Both the position numbers and the translations under genes were made by a program. The notes under the pieces were generated by a model. It searched no databases. It was not told the DNA's origin and saw only the letters and a list, made by a program, of their open reading frames with translations. A DNA stretch of 64,000 bases, from assembly GCF_000169155.1 (NCBI RefSeq), contig NZ_AAWL01000005.1, positions 103,754-167,753 of the forward strand, in the 5' to 3' direction. This DNA comes from Thermosinus carboxydivorans Nor1. GTDB lineage: Bacteria > Bacillota > Negativicutes > Sporomusales > Thermosinaceae. Positions within the stretch are counted from its first letter, which is position 1, and every line of letters starts with the position of its first letter. Shown piece by piece: positions 45,778-54,366 of the stretch.

Positions 45778-47189
45778 ACCTTGCTATTCTCACCACCGAG
45801 ATTGTTACTGTCTGCTTGGCCGCCTTTCTTGTGTTGCTGGATCTTGTCATTCCCGAGGACGAGCCGCGCCGCGGGCTGGGCTTTCTGGCTGTTCTGGGAC
45901 TGCTTGGCATTTTCGGCCATACCTTCACCCAGTATGGCGTGAACGGCAGTTTGTATAACGGCCTCTTTGTCGTCGACAACTTTGCTGTCTTTTTTAAGCA
46001 GATTTTCCTGTTGGCGGCCATTTTGACCATCCTGTTTTCCTTCGAGTATGTGGACTGTCTGCCATGCTATCGGGGCGAATTTTATGCGCTTATCGTCTTT
46101 GCCGTCCTGGGCATGATGGTCATGGTTTCGGCCAGCGATTTGTTAACACTGTTTGTCGGTATGGAACTTATGACCATTACTTTCTTTATTTTGGTGGGAT
46201 ACCACTTGGGCAACGGCAAGGGCAGCGAAGCGGGAATGAAATATCTTATTCTTGGTGCGGCATCGACCGCAGTGCTTTTGTACGGCGTCAGCCTGGTCTA
46301 CGGTTTCACCGGGTCGGTCGCCCTAGCTGACATCGCCAGTCGTGCTGCCAGCACGCCGGCGATCCTGATGGGGGCCATTCTCATTTTTGCCGGCTTTGCG
46401 TTCAAAATCGCCGCCGTGCCGTTTCACGTATGGTCGCCTGATATTTACGAAGGGGCGCCGGTGCCAATTACGGCCTTACTGGCCATGGCTTCCAAGGCGG
46501 CTGGGTTTGCCGTGCTGCTGCGCGTCTTCCTGATCGCTTTTCCCGCCTTCCAGGCGAGCTGGCTGACCGCCGTGGGCATACTGGCTGCTGCCAGCATGAT
46601 CATCGGCAATCTTATCGCCATCCCGCAGCGCAATATCAAGCGGTTGCTTGCTTACTCTTCGGTCGCCCAGGCCGGGTATATGCTAGCCGGTATGGTGGCC
46701 GCTGATACCGCCGGGGTCAAGGGAATATTGTTCTATGCCATGCTCTATGTTTTTGCCAATGTCGGCGCTTTCGCCGTTGTGACTGCCGTTTACAACCATA
46801 CTGGTTCCGATGATTTGACCGCTTATGAAGGGTTGGCGCAGAAATCGCCGCTCTTAGCGGCCATCATGACGGTGGCGCTCTTATCGATGGCCGGTATTCC
46901 GCCGCTTGCCGGGTTTGTTGGCAAGTTGTACCTCTTCGCCGCCGTCGTGGAAAAAGGTTACTTATGGCTTGCTTTTATCGGCTTTATCATGTCGATGGTG
47001 TCTGTATACTACTACTTGCTGGTGACCAAGGCCATGTACATGAAAGCACCGGCTGACCGGGCGCCGCTAATCATCAGCGAACCGCTGCGCTGGGCCGCTC
47101 TGGCAAGTTTTATCGCTACGCTGTTTTTCGGCGTCTATCCCGGCCCGCTATCAACGCTGGCCGCTGCCGCGGCCAAGTCATTGTTTTAG
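45774..47189 (+). CDS. nuoN: NADH-quinone oxidoreductase-type subunit N
   Basis: A 471-residue antiporter-like subunit with GMELMTITFFILVGY near residue 125 and PFHVWSPDIYEGAPVPITALLAMASKAAGFAV near 215-246. It overlaps nuoM by four bases and ends the operon nuoABCDHIJKLMN. A strong terminator follows. Confidence 0.95.
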   Translation: MNLAILTTEIVTVCLAAFLVLLDLVIPEDEPRRGLGFLAVLGLLGIFGHTFTQYGVNGSLYNGLFVVDNFAVFFKQIFLLAAILTILFSFEYVDCLPCYRGEFYALIVFAVLGMMVMVSASDLLTLFVGMELMTITFFILVGYHLGNGKGSEAGMKYLILGAASTAVLLYGVSLVYGFTGSVALADIASRAASTPAILMGAILIFAGFAFKIAAVPFHVWSPDIYEGAPVPITALLAMASKAAGFAVLLRVFLIAFPAFQASWLTAVGILAAASMIIGNLIAIPQRNIKRLLAYSSVAQAGYMLAGMVAADTAGVKGILFYAMLYVFANVGAFAVVTAVYNHTGSDDLTAYEGLAQKSPLLAAIMTVALLSMAGIPPLAGFVGKLYLFAAVVEKGYLWLAFIGFIMSMVSVYYYLLVTKAMYMKAPADRAPLIISEPLRWAALASFIATLFFGVYPGPLSTLAAAAAKSLF

Positions 47190-47224
47190 CAAGAGGCCGT
47201 GGGGCGTCTTTTCAGAGTGTAGAC

Positions 47225-47264
47225 AAAACCCGCTTACAAGCCAAACGGCAAGTAAGCGGGTTTT
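47225..47264 (+). terminator. Terminator of the nuo operon
   Basis: A 13-bp stem, AAAACCCGCTTAC with GTAAGCGGGTTTT, inner GCC/GGC pairing, T-run at the end. Confidence 0.88.
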
Positions 47265-47384
47265 TACATATCGCAACACTTCTTTTCCCAAGCCGCGATA
47301 ACGCGTATAACGCATTTCGTGTTTTTCTTTAGTGTCAGCAAAGACCCTTGCGGTGGTTTCGCCCCTGCGGTAAGTATCCGTCAA
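47259..47384 (-). pseudogene. C-terminal fragment of a DDE transposase
   Basis: The minus-strand frame reads RVFADTKEKHEMRYTRYRGL, the Glu-containing C-terminal motif of IS1182/IS5-like DDE transposases (ADAKEKHG.RYTRYRGL type). Only about 42 residues remain, and no inverted repeats are recognised. It is a relic of an insertion sequence. Confidence 0.6.
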
Positions 47385-47440
47385 GCTTGGTGAACCGCCG
47401 GATGCGGACCTGATGTCCGCTGATGTGAGAGGATGGAGGA
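47383..47440 (+). mobile_element. Possible degenerate group II intron end (domain V-like)
   Basis: AAGCTTGGTGAACCGCCG, a hairpin GCGGAC CTGAT GTCCGC and GTGAGAGG resemble the domain V region and flank of bacterial group II introns. The outer pairing is degraded and no reverse transcriptase is left. Tentative. Confidence 0.35.
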
Positions 47441-47511
47441 CAAGTGATGAAAAACTATCTGCGATCTACTTTAAAAACGAGGTGGGCCAGCGCTTTTGTG
47501 CTTCTACGCTT

Positions 47512-48432
47512 CTAAGATAAATAGGTTTGTTCGAGCGTTTTTATCAGCAGGGTCAATGTTTCATTGACGGGAGTGGGGACACCCAGCCGTTTGCCGGCGG
47601 CGACAATGGCGCCGTTGATGGCGTCGATTTCCGTGCGGCGGCGATTGGTCACGTCTTGCAGCATGGATGAACGGTTGTCGCGTGTCGCCTGGGCGACGGT
47701 TGCGACTTGGTCGAAATAATTCGTATGGGGGAGAGGAATACCGGACGCCCGGGCGACCGCCACCGCCTCGGCCACAGCCAGCCGGACAAGCTCGCGCGTT
47801 TCGGCGCTGGCCATAACTTGTCCGTTAGGGATGCCGGTAAGGGCCGTAATGGCGTTGATACCGACATTGATAATCAGTTTGCTCCAAACCAGGGCGGTTA
47901 CATTGCTGTCCACGACGGTGTGGATCCCGGCGCGCGCGAAAATGGTGGCAATGTCGTGCAGACGGGGGTTGGCGCCGCCGCTGAAACTGCCGATATGGGT
48001 AGGACCTTGGCCGCCGCATTTTATGCGGCCGGGGCCGAGCAGAGTAGCCCCCATGGCGGTGGTGCCTACGACCACGCGCTCGGCACCGAGGACCTTCGCC
48101 AACGTTTCGGCGTTGCCCAGACCGTTTTGCAGGGTTAGCACGGTCGTAGCAGGGCCGAGCAGGGCGGCGGCGGTTTGGGCGGCGTCAGGCGTGGCATAGG
48201 ACTTTACAAAGATAATAACTAAATCTACGGGGCCAATATCGTCCGCCTGGGTCGTGGCGTTAAGGCGAATACTAGTTTCAGCGGTGGTGTCAACAAGGGT
48301 TAGCCCATGCGCCTGGATAGCCGCCACATGCTCCTCCCAGACATCAAGCAACCATACATCCTCACCGGCCTGGGCCAGCCGGCCGCCGAACAGTGAGCCC
48401 ATGGCGCCGGCGCCGATAATGGCAATTTTCAC
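47512..48432 (-). CDS. Ketopantoate reductase-family oxidoreductase (PanE-like)
   Basis: A 306-residue NADP-dependent reductase of the PanE/ApbA family. The N-terminal Rossmann motif is GAGAMGSLFGGRLAQAG (residues 7-23), with FVKSYAT near 75, LQNGLGN near 101, the catalytic Lys region ALVWSKLIINVGINAITAL near 170, and NRRRTEIDAINGAI near 265. PanE makes pantoate for coenzyme A. Many paralogues act on other 2-oxo acids, and its place behind a transporter and a sugar-type kinase leaves that open. The start is at 48432 on the minus strand. Confidence 0.85.
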   Translation of the reverse strand: MKIAIIGAGAMGSLFGGRLAQAGEDVWLLDVWEEHVAAIQAHGLTLVDTTAETSIRLNATTQADDIGPVDLVIIFVKSYATPDAAQTAAALLGPATTVLTLQNGLGNAETLAKVLGAERVVVGTTAMGATLLGPGRIKCGGQGPTHIGSFSGGANPRLHDIATIFARAGIHTVVDSNVTALVWSKLIINVGINAITALTGIPNGQVMASAETRELVRLAVAEAVAVARASGIPLPHTNYFDQVATVAQATRDNRSSMLQDVTNRRRTEIDAINGAIVAAGKRLGVPTPVNETLTLLIKTLEQTYLS

Positions 48433-48512
48433 GGTAATCCCTCCCGTAAACGGTTGCTTTCCTGATTGGGTTAACCATTTAAATTCGCGTCGGCTAGCCT
48501 GTTTTCCTCTAA

Positions 48513-48539
48513 AAATCCTACAGTGTCTTGACGCTATCG
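48513..48539 (+). repeat. Left 27-bp direct repeat of the 48.5-52.8 kb segment
   Basis: It reads AAATCCTACAGTGTC then TTGACGCTATCG and matches 25 of 27 bases at 52747-52773 in the same orientation. Each copy holds an operator-like palindrome around TT (AGTGTC TT GACRCT). Confidence 0.6.
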
Positions 48540-48613
48540 TTAAATCTCTGTTTTTTGGATAAGGTTTATATCATTTAGCATAGTAGCAATTGCATTAATT
48601 TTCAAAACTGATT

Positions 48614-49888
48614 TTATACCTCAATTGGTTTAATATCTTTGAGCATGAACAGATAAACCATAGCGCCAATGAAGCAGCATGTCCCCGATACTATGAGCGC
48701 TGGAATAAAAGAACCAGACGTAGCAATGATATAACCGGTAACAATCGGTCCTAAAATACCGCCGCAATTGGAAAAGGCGTTTTGTATGCCGGCTAATACC
48801 GAAGTCATATTCCGGGGAGCAATGTCGCCAGGTAAGCTCCAGATGGCACTTGCCGCAAATGTCAAGCCGCTGTAAGACACACACAACAAGGCGATGGCCA
48901 CCACGTCAGACTGGGTCAGTCCGGCGAAAGCAATGGACGTAGCAAGAGTCATGCCGCCTACCAGATTGATTTTACGCGCTTTGTTCAGCGACCCGGTTTT
49001 AGCGTACATATAATCAGTGAAGATGCCGCCGGCCCACTGAGCCAAGATTCCGCACAACGGAGGCAACATGGCTACCCAGCCCATTTTCATCAGGGTCATG
49101 CCGCGCTCTTGTACCAAATAAGTCGGGAACCAGGTAATAAAGAAATAAATTGCATAGTTAAGCATGAAAAAGCCGAGGCACATGGCGATAACATTACGAT
49201 AACGTAATAATTGGTACCATTTAAGAGGTTGGACATTGTCAATACCATCTTTTTTCGCTTGGCCGTCACGGATATATTTCAGTTCGGCAGCATTAATGTA
49301 CTTGTGTTTTTCCGGATCCTGGTAATAAGCCCACCAGGCAACAACCCAGAAAATACCGAGCGCACCGCAGATAACAAAGGCAACTTGCCAACCGTACGTA
49401 GCTACAATCCAGGCCACCAACGGCATGGTAAACGCTGTGCCGAATTTGGAACCGCTGTCAAATAAAGCAGTAATCCTGCCCCGCTCACGGTCAGGGAACC
49501 ATTTGGCAGTAATCCCGGCGTTGCAGGGGTATGCGCCTGCCTCACCAATTCCCATAAACACCCGCGCCAAAATGAAACCGGCAGGTGTTTTGGCTATAGC
49601 AGTAGCTACAGTGGCAAGTGACCACCATAGTACGGAAATGGCCAGAGCAAGACGTTGACCGATTTTGTCAGCTAGCCAGCCGGCAGGAATCTGGAATGCG
49701 GCATAACTCCAGAAGAAAGCTGACATAATAATTCCCATTTCCCCCGGGCCAATATGCAAATCCTTTATAATAGCAGGAGCCGCAGCAGACATTACAGTGC
49801 GGTCAAGATAATTGATAACAATTGCCATCCACATGAGTATACCAATATAAAAACGGATATGAGTCTTTTTTTGCGAAGTATCGTTCAC
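48614..49888 (-). CDS. MFS transporter, anion:cation symporter family (sugar acid/carboxylate)
   Basis: A 424-residue, 12-helix transporter. NYLDRTVMSAAAPAI near residue 27 and GWLADKIGQRLAL near 73 are signatures of the ACS family (ExuT, GudP, GarP-like). Substrates in that family are hexuronates, glucarate/galactarate and related acids. The neighbouring FGGY kinase and truncated IlvD/Edd dehydratase on the same strand support a sugar acid. The GTG start follows GTGAGGCGAAAAAC. The base composition is more AT-rich than the flanking genes, which suggests transfer. Confidence 0.88.
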   Translation of the reverse strand: MNDTSQKKTHIRFYIGILMWMAIVINYLDRTVMSAAAPAIIKDLHIGPGEMGIIMSAFFWSYAAFQIPAGWLADKIGQRLALAISVLWWSLATVATAIAKTPAGFILARVFMGIGEAGAYPCNAGITAKWFPDRERGRITALFDSGSKFGTAFTMPLVAWIVATYGWQVAFVICGALGIFWVVAWWAYYQDPEKHKYINAAELKYIRDGQAKKDGIDNVQPLKWYQLLRYRNVIAMCLGFFMLNYAIYFFITWFPTYLVQERGMTLMKMGWVAMLPPLCGILAQWAGGIFTDYMYAKTGSLNKARKINLVGGMTLATSIAFAGLTQSDVVAIALLCVSYSGLTFAASAIWSLPGDIAPRNMTSVLAGIQNAFSNCGGILGPIVTGYIIATSGSFIPALIVSGTCCFIGAMVYLFMLKDIKPIEV

Positions 49889-49947
49889 GTTTTTCGCCTC
49901 ACTAACCTTTTTGTTGATCTGAACACAAAATTCTCAATGCTAAGTTG

Positions 49948-50019
49948 TTAAATGTTGATTGACTGTTTTTTCAACATTCCTCCTTTTAAGCACTTTCGTC
50001 GAATTGTTGGCAAATGCAT
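49948..50019 (-). CDS. Possible 23-residue leader peptide upstream of the MFS gene
   Basis: GAAAGGAGGGATAA precedes an ATG on the minus strand, opening a 23-codon frame (MHLPTIRRKCLKGGMLKKQS...) that ends 60 bp before the transporter. A second AAAAGGAGGA and in-frame ATG lie inside it. It may be a leader peptide, or only a decayed gene start. No homologue is recognised. Confidence 0.3.
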   Translation of the reverse strand: MHLPTIRRKCLKGGMLKKQSINI

Positions 50020-50129
50020 TTATCCCTCCTTTCAAAAAGGCATTTATGCAATAAAGTTGGTAGTTGTTAAATAATTACAAATAACAATCTATTATTAAAA
50101 TATATTAAATATTACTAAAATATCTTGAG

Positions 50130-50154
50130 GATAAACAAGCATTGCTTGTTTATC
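50130..50154. promoter_or_regulatory. 25-bp perfect palindrome between kinase and MFS genes
   Basis: GATAAACAAGCA, one T, TGCTTGTTTATC. There is no clear T-run on either side. It could be an operator for a regulator of the sugar-acid genes, or a weak terminator of the kinase gene. The surrounding 320 bp is very AT-rich. Confidence 0.5.
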
Positions 50155-50207
50155 ACAAATCAGCCGACAGTGTGAAACGGTTTCTGAGTTGTTAAAATAA
50201 CTGCCAT

Positions 50208-51758
50208 TTAATCATGCGTTTTTCCCATTTCACTCCGTTGAAAATTGGCAATCATGCTGAACTGTTCTTGCAGATTCCAATAGACCTGTTCATAGATCGA
50301 GTAGAGTTTCTCATATGTTTCATAATTATTTTGATTAGGGACAAAGGTCTTTTTAATCCCTACCATGTCGACGGCTACATCGATGCTCGGCAGCAGACCC
50401 AAAGTATAAAAACCTAAAATCGCCGCACCAAAAGCTGCTCCTTCTTCCACATTAGGCAAGGAGATCTCGCGGCCAAGCACATCGGACAAGATTTGCAGCC
50501 ATACTTCCGAACGGGTAAAACTGCCGCTGACGCGAATTTCCTCCGCCTTACCGGTAATTTCTTCCAACGAAAGTAAAACGCTTTTCATCCGGTAACAAAT
50601 GCCTTCCAAAACAGCGCGAATAATGTGGCGTTTGTCGTGGTTTAGGGTCAACCCGAATAACACGCCTCTGGCATCTGCGTTCCAGTATGGTGCACGCTCG
50701 CCGGTAAAGAACGGCAGTAAAATCAGTCCGTTAGCGCCGGCAGGTACTTTTTGGGCATAAGTAGCAAGCAGACTATAGGAGTCAAGACCTAATTTTTCCG
50801 CTACCCGCTGTTCGGTTTCAGCGAATTTATCTCTAACCCAGCGGAAAGATATCCCGCCGTTATTGATGGCTCCTCCCAGCATCCAGCGTCCGTCTGCTAG
50901 ATTATAGCACCACGTTCTGCCTTTTTCATCCGTTTTAGGCTGGTCTGCCGCCATCCGGATTGCGCCGCTGGTTCCGATGGTAATGTTGATTTGTCCGGCT
51001 TTTACCGCACCGACCCCCACATTGGCCATCATGCCGTCACCGGCACCGATGATGACAGGCAACCCGGCCGGCAGTCCCAGTTTTTGCGCAATTGCGGGCT
51101 GTAATGAGTGCTGTGTTGTTGTTGAAACTACCGCAGGCATTTTTTCTTGCGAAATGCCTAGAATATCTAAAACTTCCGGGTCCCATTCCAGGGTGAACAG
51201 GTTGTACATCCCGCTGCCGCTGGCGATCGATCGATCCACCACGCGCTTGCCTGTCAACCGGTGAAATATGTAGTCTTTTATCGAACCAAACCAAGTCACT
51301 CTCTTAAATAACTCCGGCTGCTGCTTTTTGAGCCAGTATATTTTAAGCAATGAATACATAGGATGCAACGGACAGCCGGTACGCCGGTACAACGCTTTGG
51401 CATCCAGTTTTTGCTTTAACTCTTCCAGATAAATTTGGCCCCGCGTATCCGCCCAAGTCATTAACCGGCTTAACGGACGCCCGTCTTCGCCAATGGCTAA
51501 AAAACTGTGCAGTACTGAACTGAAAGCAATCCCTCTAATTTGTGCGGCTTCATCGCCAAGCAGCCTTACTGTTCTGGAAATGACAGCCTCCATGGCCATC
51601 ATAATGGTATCTGCATCCTGTTCGGCAATTCCTGATTGATCGGTAAAAAGCGGGTATTCTTCTGTTGCCACGGCAGTAGAACTGCCGTCCAGGCGGTAAG
51701 CCACCGAACGAATCCCTGTTGTGCCGATATCCACACCCAGCATAATGGGTTGTATCAT
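50208..51758 (-). CDS. FGGY-family carbohydrate kinase (gluconokinase-like)
   Basis: A 516-residue FGGY kinase. The N-terminal phosphate-binding GVDIGTTGIRSVAY lies at residues 8-21, MTWADTRGQ near 92, the second-domain GAGDGMMANVGVGAV near 245 and IGTSGA near 268. It is closest in feel to gluconate/xylulose kinases. Gluconate would give 6-phosphogluconate, the substrate of Gnd at 14 kb, but the substrate is not proven. AAGGTGGTGGTGTATA lies before the ATG. It follows the remnant of a dehydratase gene and precedes the MFS gene. Confidence 0.87.
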   Translation of the reverse strand: MIQPIMLGVDIGTTGIRSVAYRLDGSSTAVATEEYPLFTDQSGIAEQDADTIMMAMEAVISRTVRLLGDEAAQIRGIAFSSVLHSFLAIGEDGRPLSRLMTWADTRGQIYLEELKQKLDAKALYRRTGCPLHPMYSLLKIYWLKKQQPELFKRVTWFGSIKDYIFHRLTGKRVVDRSIASGSGMYNLFTLEWDPEVLDILGISQEKMPAVVSTTTQHSLQPAIAQKLGLPAGLPVIIGAGDGMMANVGVGAVKAGQINITIGTSGAIRMAADQPKTDEKGRTWCYNLADGRWMLGGAINNGGISFRWVRDKFAETEQRVAEKLGLDSYSLLATYAQKVPAGANGLILLPFFTGERAPYWNADARGVLFGLTLNHDKRHIIRAVLEGICYRMKSVLLSLEEITGKAEEIRVSGSFTRSEVWLQILSDVLGREISLPNVEEGAAFGAAILGFYTLGLLPSIDVAVDMVGIKKTFVPNQNNYETYEKLYSIYEQVYWNLQEQFSMIANFQRSEMGKTHD

Positions 51759-51825
51759 TATACACCACCACCTTAATTTAGTTACATTAAGTATTACAGT
51801 AAAAGATTACAACCTATTTTGCCGC

Positions 51826-52011
51826 TTACCGTTCTTCCACTTCCGGCCTTGCCAGCTGCCTGACAGCCCCTTGCGCCGATGAAGTGGCATGCTGCCTGTA
51901 TAGATTTAAAAGTAAACTTCCGCAGTCCTGTCCGCCTTGGGCTTGCTGTTTTGCTTGTCTTGCAGCCAGTTCCTGCTCGGTTACGTGCCACTGCATCGTA
52001 CGCTTGTCTAT
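51826..52011 (-). pseudogene. C-terminal fragment of an IlvD/Edd-family dehydratase
   Basis: A minus-strand frame without a start codon ends in VTEQELAARQAKQQ, then LLLNLYRQHATSSAQGAVRQ and a stop. This resembles the tail of IlvD/Edd dehydratases (VS..EL..R.A ... Y...V..A..GAV). About 61 residues remain. The 5' part was lost at the junction with the ISLre2-like element. It was probably the sugar-acid dehydratase of the kinase/MFS operon. Confidence 0.6.
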
Positions 52012-52584
52012 TTAGGTTTGAGTAGTTGTTTACGCCAGGGGTGATTATGAGGCTGGAAAATAGAAGAAGACATCACCTTCTTTCCCCGGGACGAGTAATC
52101 AAAAAATGATTATCCAGAGGTGATGTTTTCATGGATATTGTTCGTGCTGTCTGTTCTGTAATCCTTCATGTCGTTAAAAATATTTTTAATATTGCACTGA
52201 AAAATTGAAAATGTTTTCAATGCTACGCCGGGTAAAATGGACTTTCAAAGTTTCGAATGTCAACTACACGAAAAACTCCACGAAGTTGGCTGTGAAATCA
52301 TAAAACAGGTTTTAGAAGAGCTAGACCAACAAATCAAACAAGATAAAATAAAACGTCCGGGGTGGGTGGTTTGTCGCAATGGCGACATAAAAGAAGTGGT
52401 AACCTGTTTTGGTCCTGTAAGATATAAAAGAACTTACCACAAGCATAAAGAGACCGGACAATACGTTTACCTTGTCGATGAACAAGTAGACTATACACCT
52501 CATATGCGAGTAGATCAAAACGTCAAGGCGAAACTGATTGAACATGCAGCAGATATGTCCTACCGTAAAAGTGCCGAAAAGTAA
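52012..52584 (+). mobile_element. Truncated ISLre2-family insertion sequence
   Basis: The left part of an ISLre2-like element. Its 5' noncoding end starts about where the dehydratase remnant stops and includes the ACATCACCTTC / GAGGTGATGT pairing around 52070-52125, followed by the broken transposase. The right end is missing. Confidence 0.6.
52131..52584 (+). pseudogene. ISLre2/UPF0236 transposase, frameshifted and truncated
   Basis: A first frame from ATG 52131 (MDIVRAVCSVILHVVKNIFN) stops at 52207. The sequence continues one frame over from about 52200 with KIENVFNATPGKMDFQSFEC up to a stop at 52584. The second piece contains VVCRNGDIKEVVTCFGPVRYKRTY and HAADMSYRKSAE, the N-terminal third of ISLre2 transposases (full length about 450-500). 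The catalytic part is lost. The frameshift lies at an A-run (CTGAAAAATTG). Confidence 0.8.
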
Positions 52585-52746
52585 GTGCAGAGTGTGGCGG
52601 GGGCGCGCTAAGCGGATAGACTGTTTTACGGGCAGTTCGCGAATTTAAAGAGCCCATACGCCCGCACAAAGCCGTACAGTAATACAAACGCTCTATATCG
52701 AATCCAATGTTATGTTAACTTGTCTTGAGGATGTATGTCTTCTAAG

Positions 52747-52773
52747 AAATCCTATAGTGTCTTGACACTATCG
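52747..52773 (+). repeat. Right 27-bp direct repeat of the 48.5-52.8 kb segment
   Basis: It reads AAATCCTATAGTGTC then TTGACACTATCG, the partner of the copy at 48513-48539. Here the palindrome ATAGTGTC TT GACACTAT is perfect. The surrounding 350-bp gap (52585-52934) also holds a TATGCCAA/TTGGCATA hairpin at about 52777-52799 and the next promoter, but no gene. Confidence 0.6.
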
Positions 52774-52878
52774 CAGTATGCCAAGAATATATTGGCATAT
52801 ATGGCAATATACTATTTCTGTATATATTAGTTAAATACTGGGAATAATGTGGACAAAATCCAGGAAGACTAATCTTCA

Positions 52879-52908
52879 TTGACAGTTACTATATTTTTAA
52901 GTTATAAT
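52879..52908 (+). promoter_or_regulatory. Promoter of the yabE-like gene
   Basis: TTGACA (52879-52884), 18-bp spacer, TATAAT (52903-52908). Confidence 0.75.
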
Positions 52909-52934
52909 GTTTAAATTGCGAAAGGAGGGGTTGC

Positions 52935-53939
52935 ATGAGTGCTGATCACTCCGTTTGGCCGTACAGGCTGCGGTGCCTGTTGGCCGGACGCTGCAAAACA
53001 GCGCTTTTGGTGGCGCTGCTTGCTATATCGCTACTTGTGACCGGCTTTATATGGGCTTACAAAAAGGTTCATGTTGTCGCAGACGGACGCACTATCGTTA
53101 TGCGCACCTTACATAGCACTGCAGAAGAAGTTTTAACGCAAGCCGGGATATACCTGGGCCCCAAAGACGAGTACCGCTTGTCAACACCCGCGCTGCAAGA
53201 CGGCACGGTTATCGAGGTGTACCGGGCCGTGCCGGTTACGGTCGTCTACCAAGGCAAGACCGACGTCGTTCTGACCGGCAAGCCTACGGTCGGGGAAATA
53301 CTTGATACCATCGGTATTCCCCGCGACAATGTAAAGGTGGCGCCGGGCAGGGATGTCCGCCCAACGGCCGGGATGACGATCAAAGTGGTCACGGTCACGG
53401 AGAAACTAGTTCAGAAGGAAGTCGAAATGCCTTATCCGGTGGTTCGCCAGCCTGACGCCAGGCTGGAAAAAGGCGACGAGGAGATGGTGGCGGACGGCGA
53501 GCCCGGCCTTAAGCTGGCTACCGTCAAACTGCGCTACGAGGACGGTGAACTGGCCGGCAGTGAGACGCTAAGCGAACAGGTGGTGCGCGAACCCAAACCA
53601 CAGATAATTCATGTGGGAACCCGGGATACCATTGAAACGTCGCGCGGCACCCTGCGGTTCAAGCGTGTCCAGTGGATGGAGGCTACGGCCTATAACCCGA
53701 CGGACGGCGCTCCCCATGGGCTTACCGCTACCGGCATCCCGGCCCGGCGCGGCATTGTCGCCGTCGACCCGAATGTCATTCCGCTCGGCACCCGGGTTTA
53801 CATCCCGAATTACGGCCTGGCGCTGGCCGCCGATGTCGGCGGCGCCATCGTCGGCAACAAAATCGATCTATGCATGGAAGGCTATGAAGAAGCCTGGAAA
53901 TTTGGTCGCCGTATGGTCAAAGTGTATATTTTGGACTAA
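52935..53939 (+). CDS. yabE: YabE-like cell wall protein (DUF348-G5-3D domains)
   Basis: A 334-residue exported protein. A membrane anchor lies at about 24-44, two DUF348 repeats at about 45-160 (VVADGRTIVMRTLHSTAEEVL and the second unit TDVVLTGKPTVGEIL), a G5 domain at about 160-235 and a C-terminal 3D domain (about 248-334). The 3D domain has ATAYNPTDG and the D-D-D residues in VDPNVIPLGTRV, AADVGGAIVG and KIDLCM. Such proteins resemble resuscitation-promoting factors or lytic transglycosylases acting on peptidoglycan. It stands before rnmV and rsmA, as yabE does in Bacillus. Confidence 0.9.
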   Translation: MSADHSVWPYRLRCLLAGRCKTALLVALLAISLLVTGFIWAYKKVHVVADGRTIVMRTLHSTAEEVLTQAGIYLGPKDEYRLSTPALQDGTVIEVYRAVPVTVVYQGKTDVVLTGKPTVGEILDTIGIPRDNVKVAPGRDVRPTAGMTIKVVTVTEKLVQKEVEMPYPVVRQPDARLEKGDEEMVADGEPGLKLATVKLRYEDGELAGSETLSEQVVREPKPQIIHVGTRDTIETSRGTLRFKRVQWMEATAYNPTDGAPHGLTATGIPARRGIVAVDPNVIPLGTRVYIPNYGLALAADVGGAIVGNKIDLCMEGYEEAWKFGRRMVKVYILD

Positions 53940-53965
53940 AAGACAGGGCTGCGGCCCTGTCTTTT
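53938..53965 (+). terminator. Terminator of the yabE-like gene
   Basis: A 12-bp stem, AAAAGACAGGGC with GCCCTGTCTTTT, loop TGCG, overlapping the stop codon. Confidence 0.85.
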
Positions 53966-53970
53966 GGCTC

Positions 53971-54270
53971 ATATCAGAAAACATAAGTTTTTGACCGCAA
54001 AGATAATCATGCCAATAAATTGGCGCCACAAAGTATGAAAACCGATGTTTAACCACGGAGGACACAGAGGCGCGATATTCATCGCGCTAATGGCTAAAGC
54101 AAAAAATTATCCCTCCGTGTCCTCCGCGGTTTCTTATATTTCTTATTTTGATGTTATCGGTTTTTAGGGTAGTTCGCAAAGAGCGCGAAGACCCGCAAGG
54201 GATTTTTTTTGGCGCGACATGCGTCGCGCCCGGTATACCCTTTGCGCCCTTGGCGTCCATTGCGGTTTTG
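53971..54270. repeat. Palindromic intergenic repeat, copy R6 (C, A and B modules)
   Basis: A full tandem: C hairpin TGCCAATAAATTGGCG (54010-54025); A module with arms AACCACGGAGGACACAGAG / CTCCGTGTCCTCCGCGGTT and inner GCGCGAT ATTC ATCGCGC; B module with inner GGCGCGAC ATGC GTCGCGCC. It fills the gap before rnmV. Confidence 0.8.
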
Positions 54271-54366
54271 TAAATAATACGTACTAGCGTTTATTTTCCA
54301 TAGGTAGGTGGCTGATGTTTATTTTGTGGTATAATATTACATATTCACCAACGGGGGGTGAGGCGT

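Noticed and set aside
51794..51991. 65-codon minus-strand frame upstream of the kinase
   Set aside because: The adjacent frame over the same bases carries the dehydratase-like C-terminus, so this one is a shadow.
52237..52584. 115-residue frame as a stand-alone gene
   Set aside because: It is the second piece of a frameshifted ISLre2 transposase and is truncated before the catalytic region.
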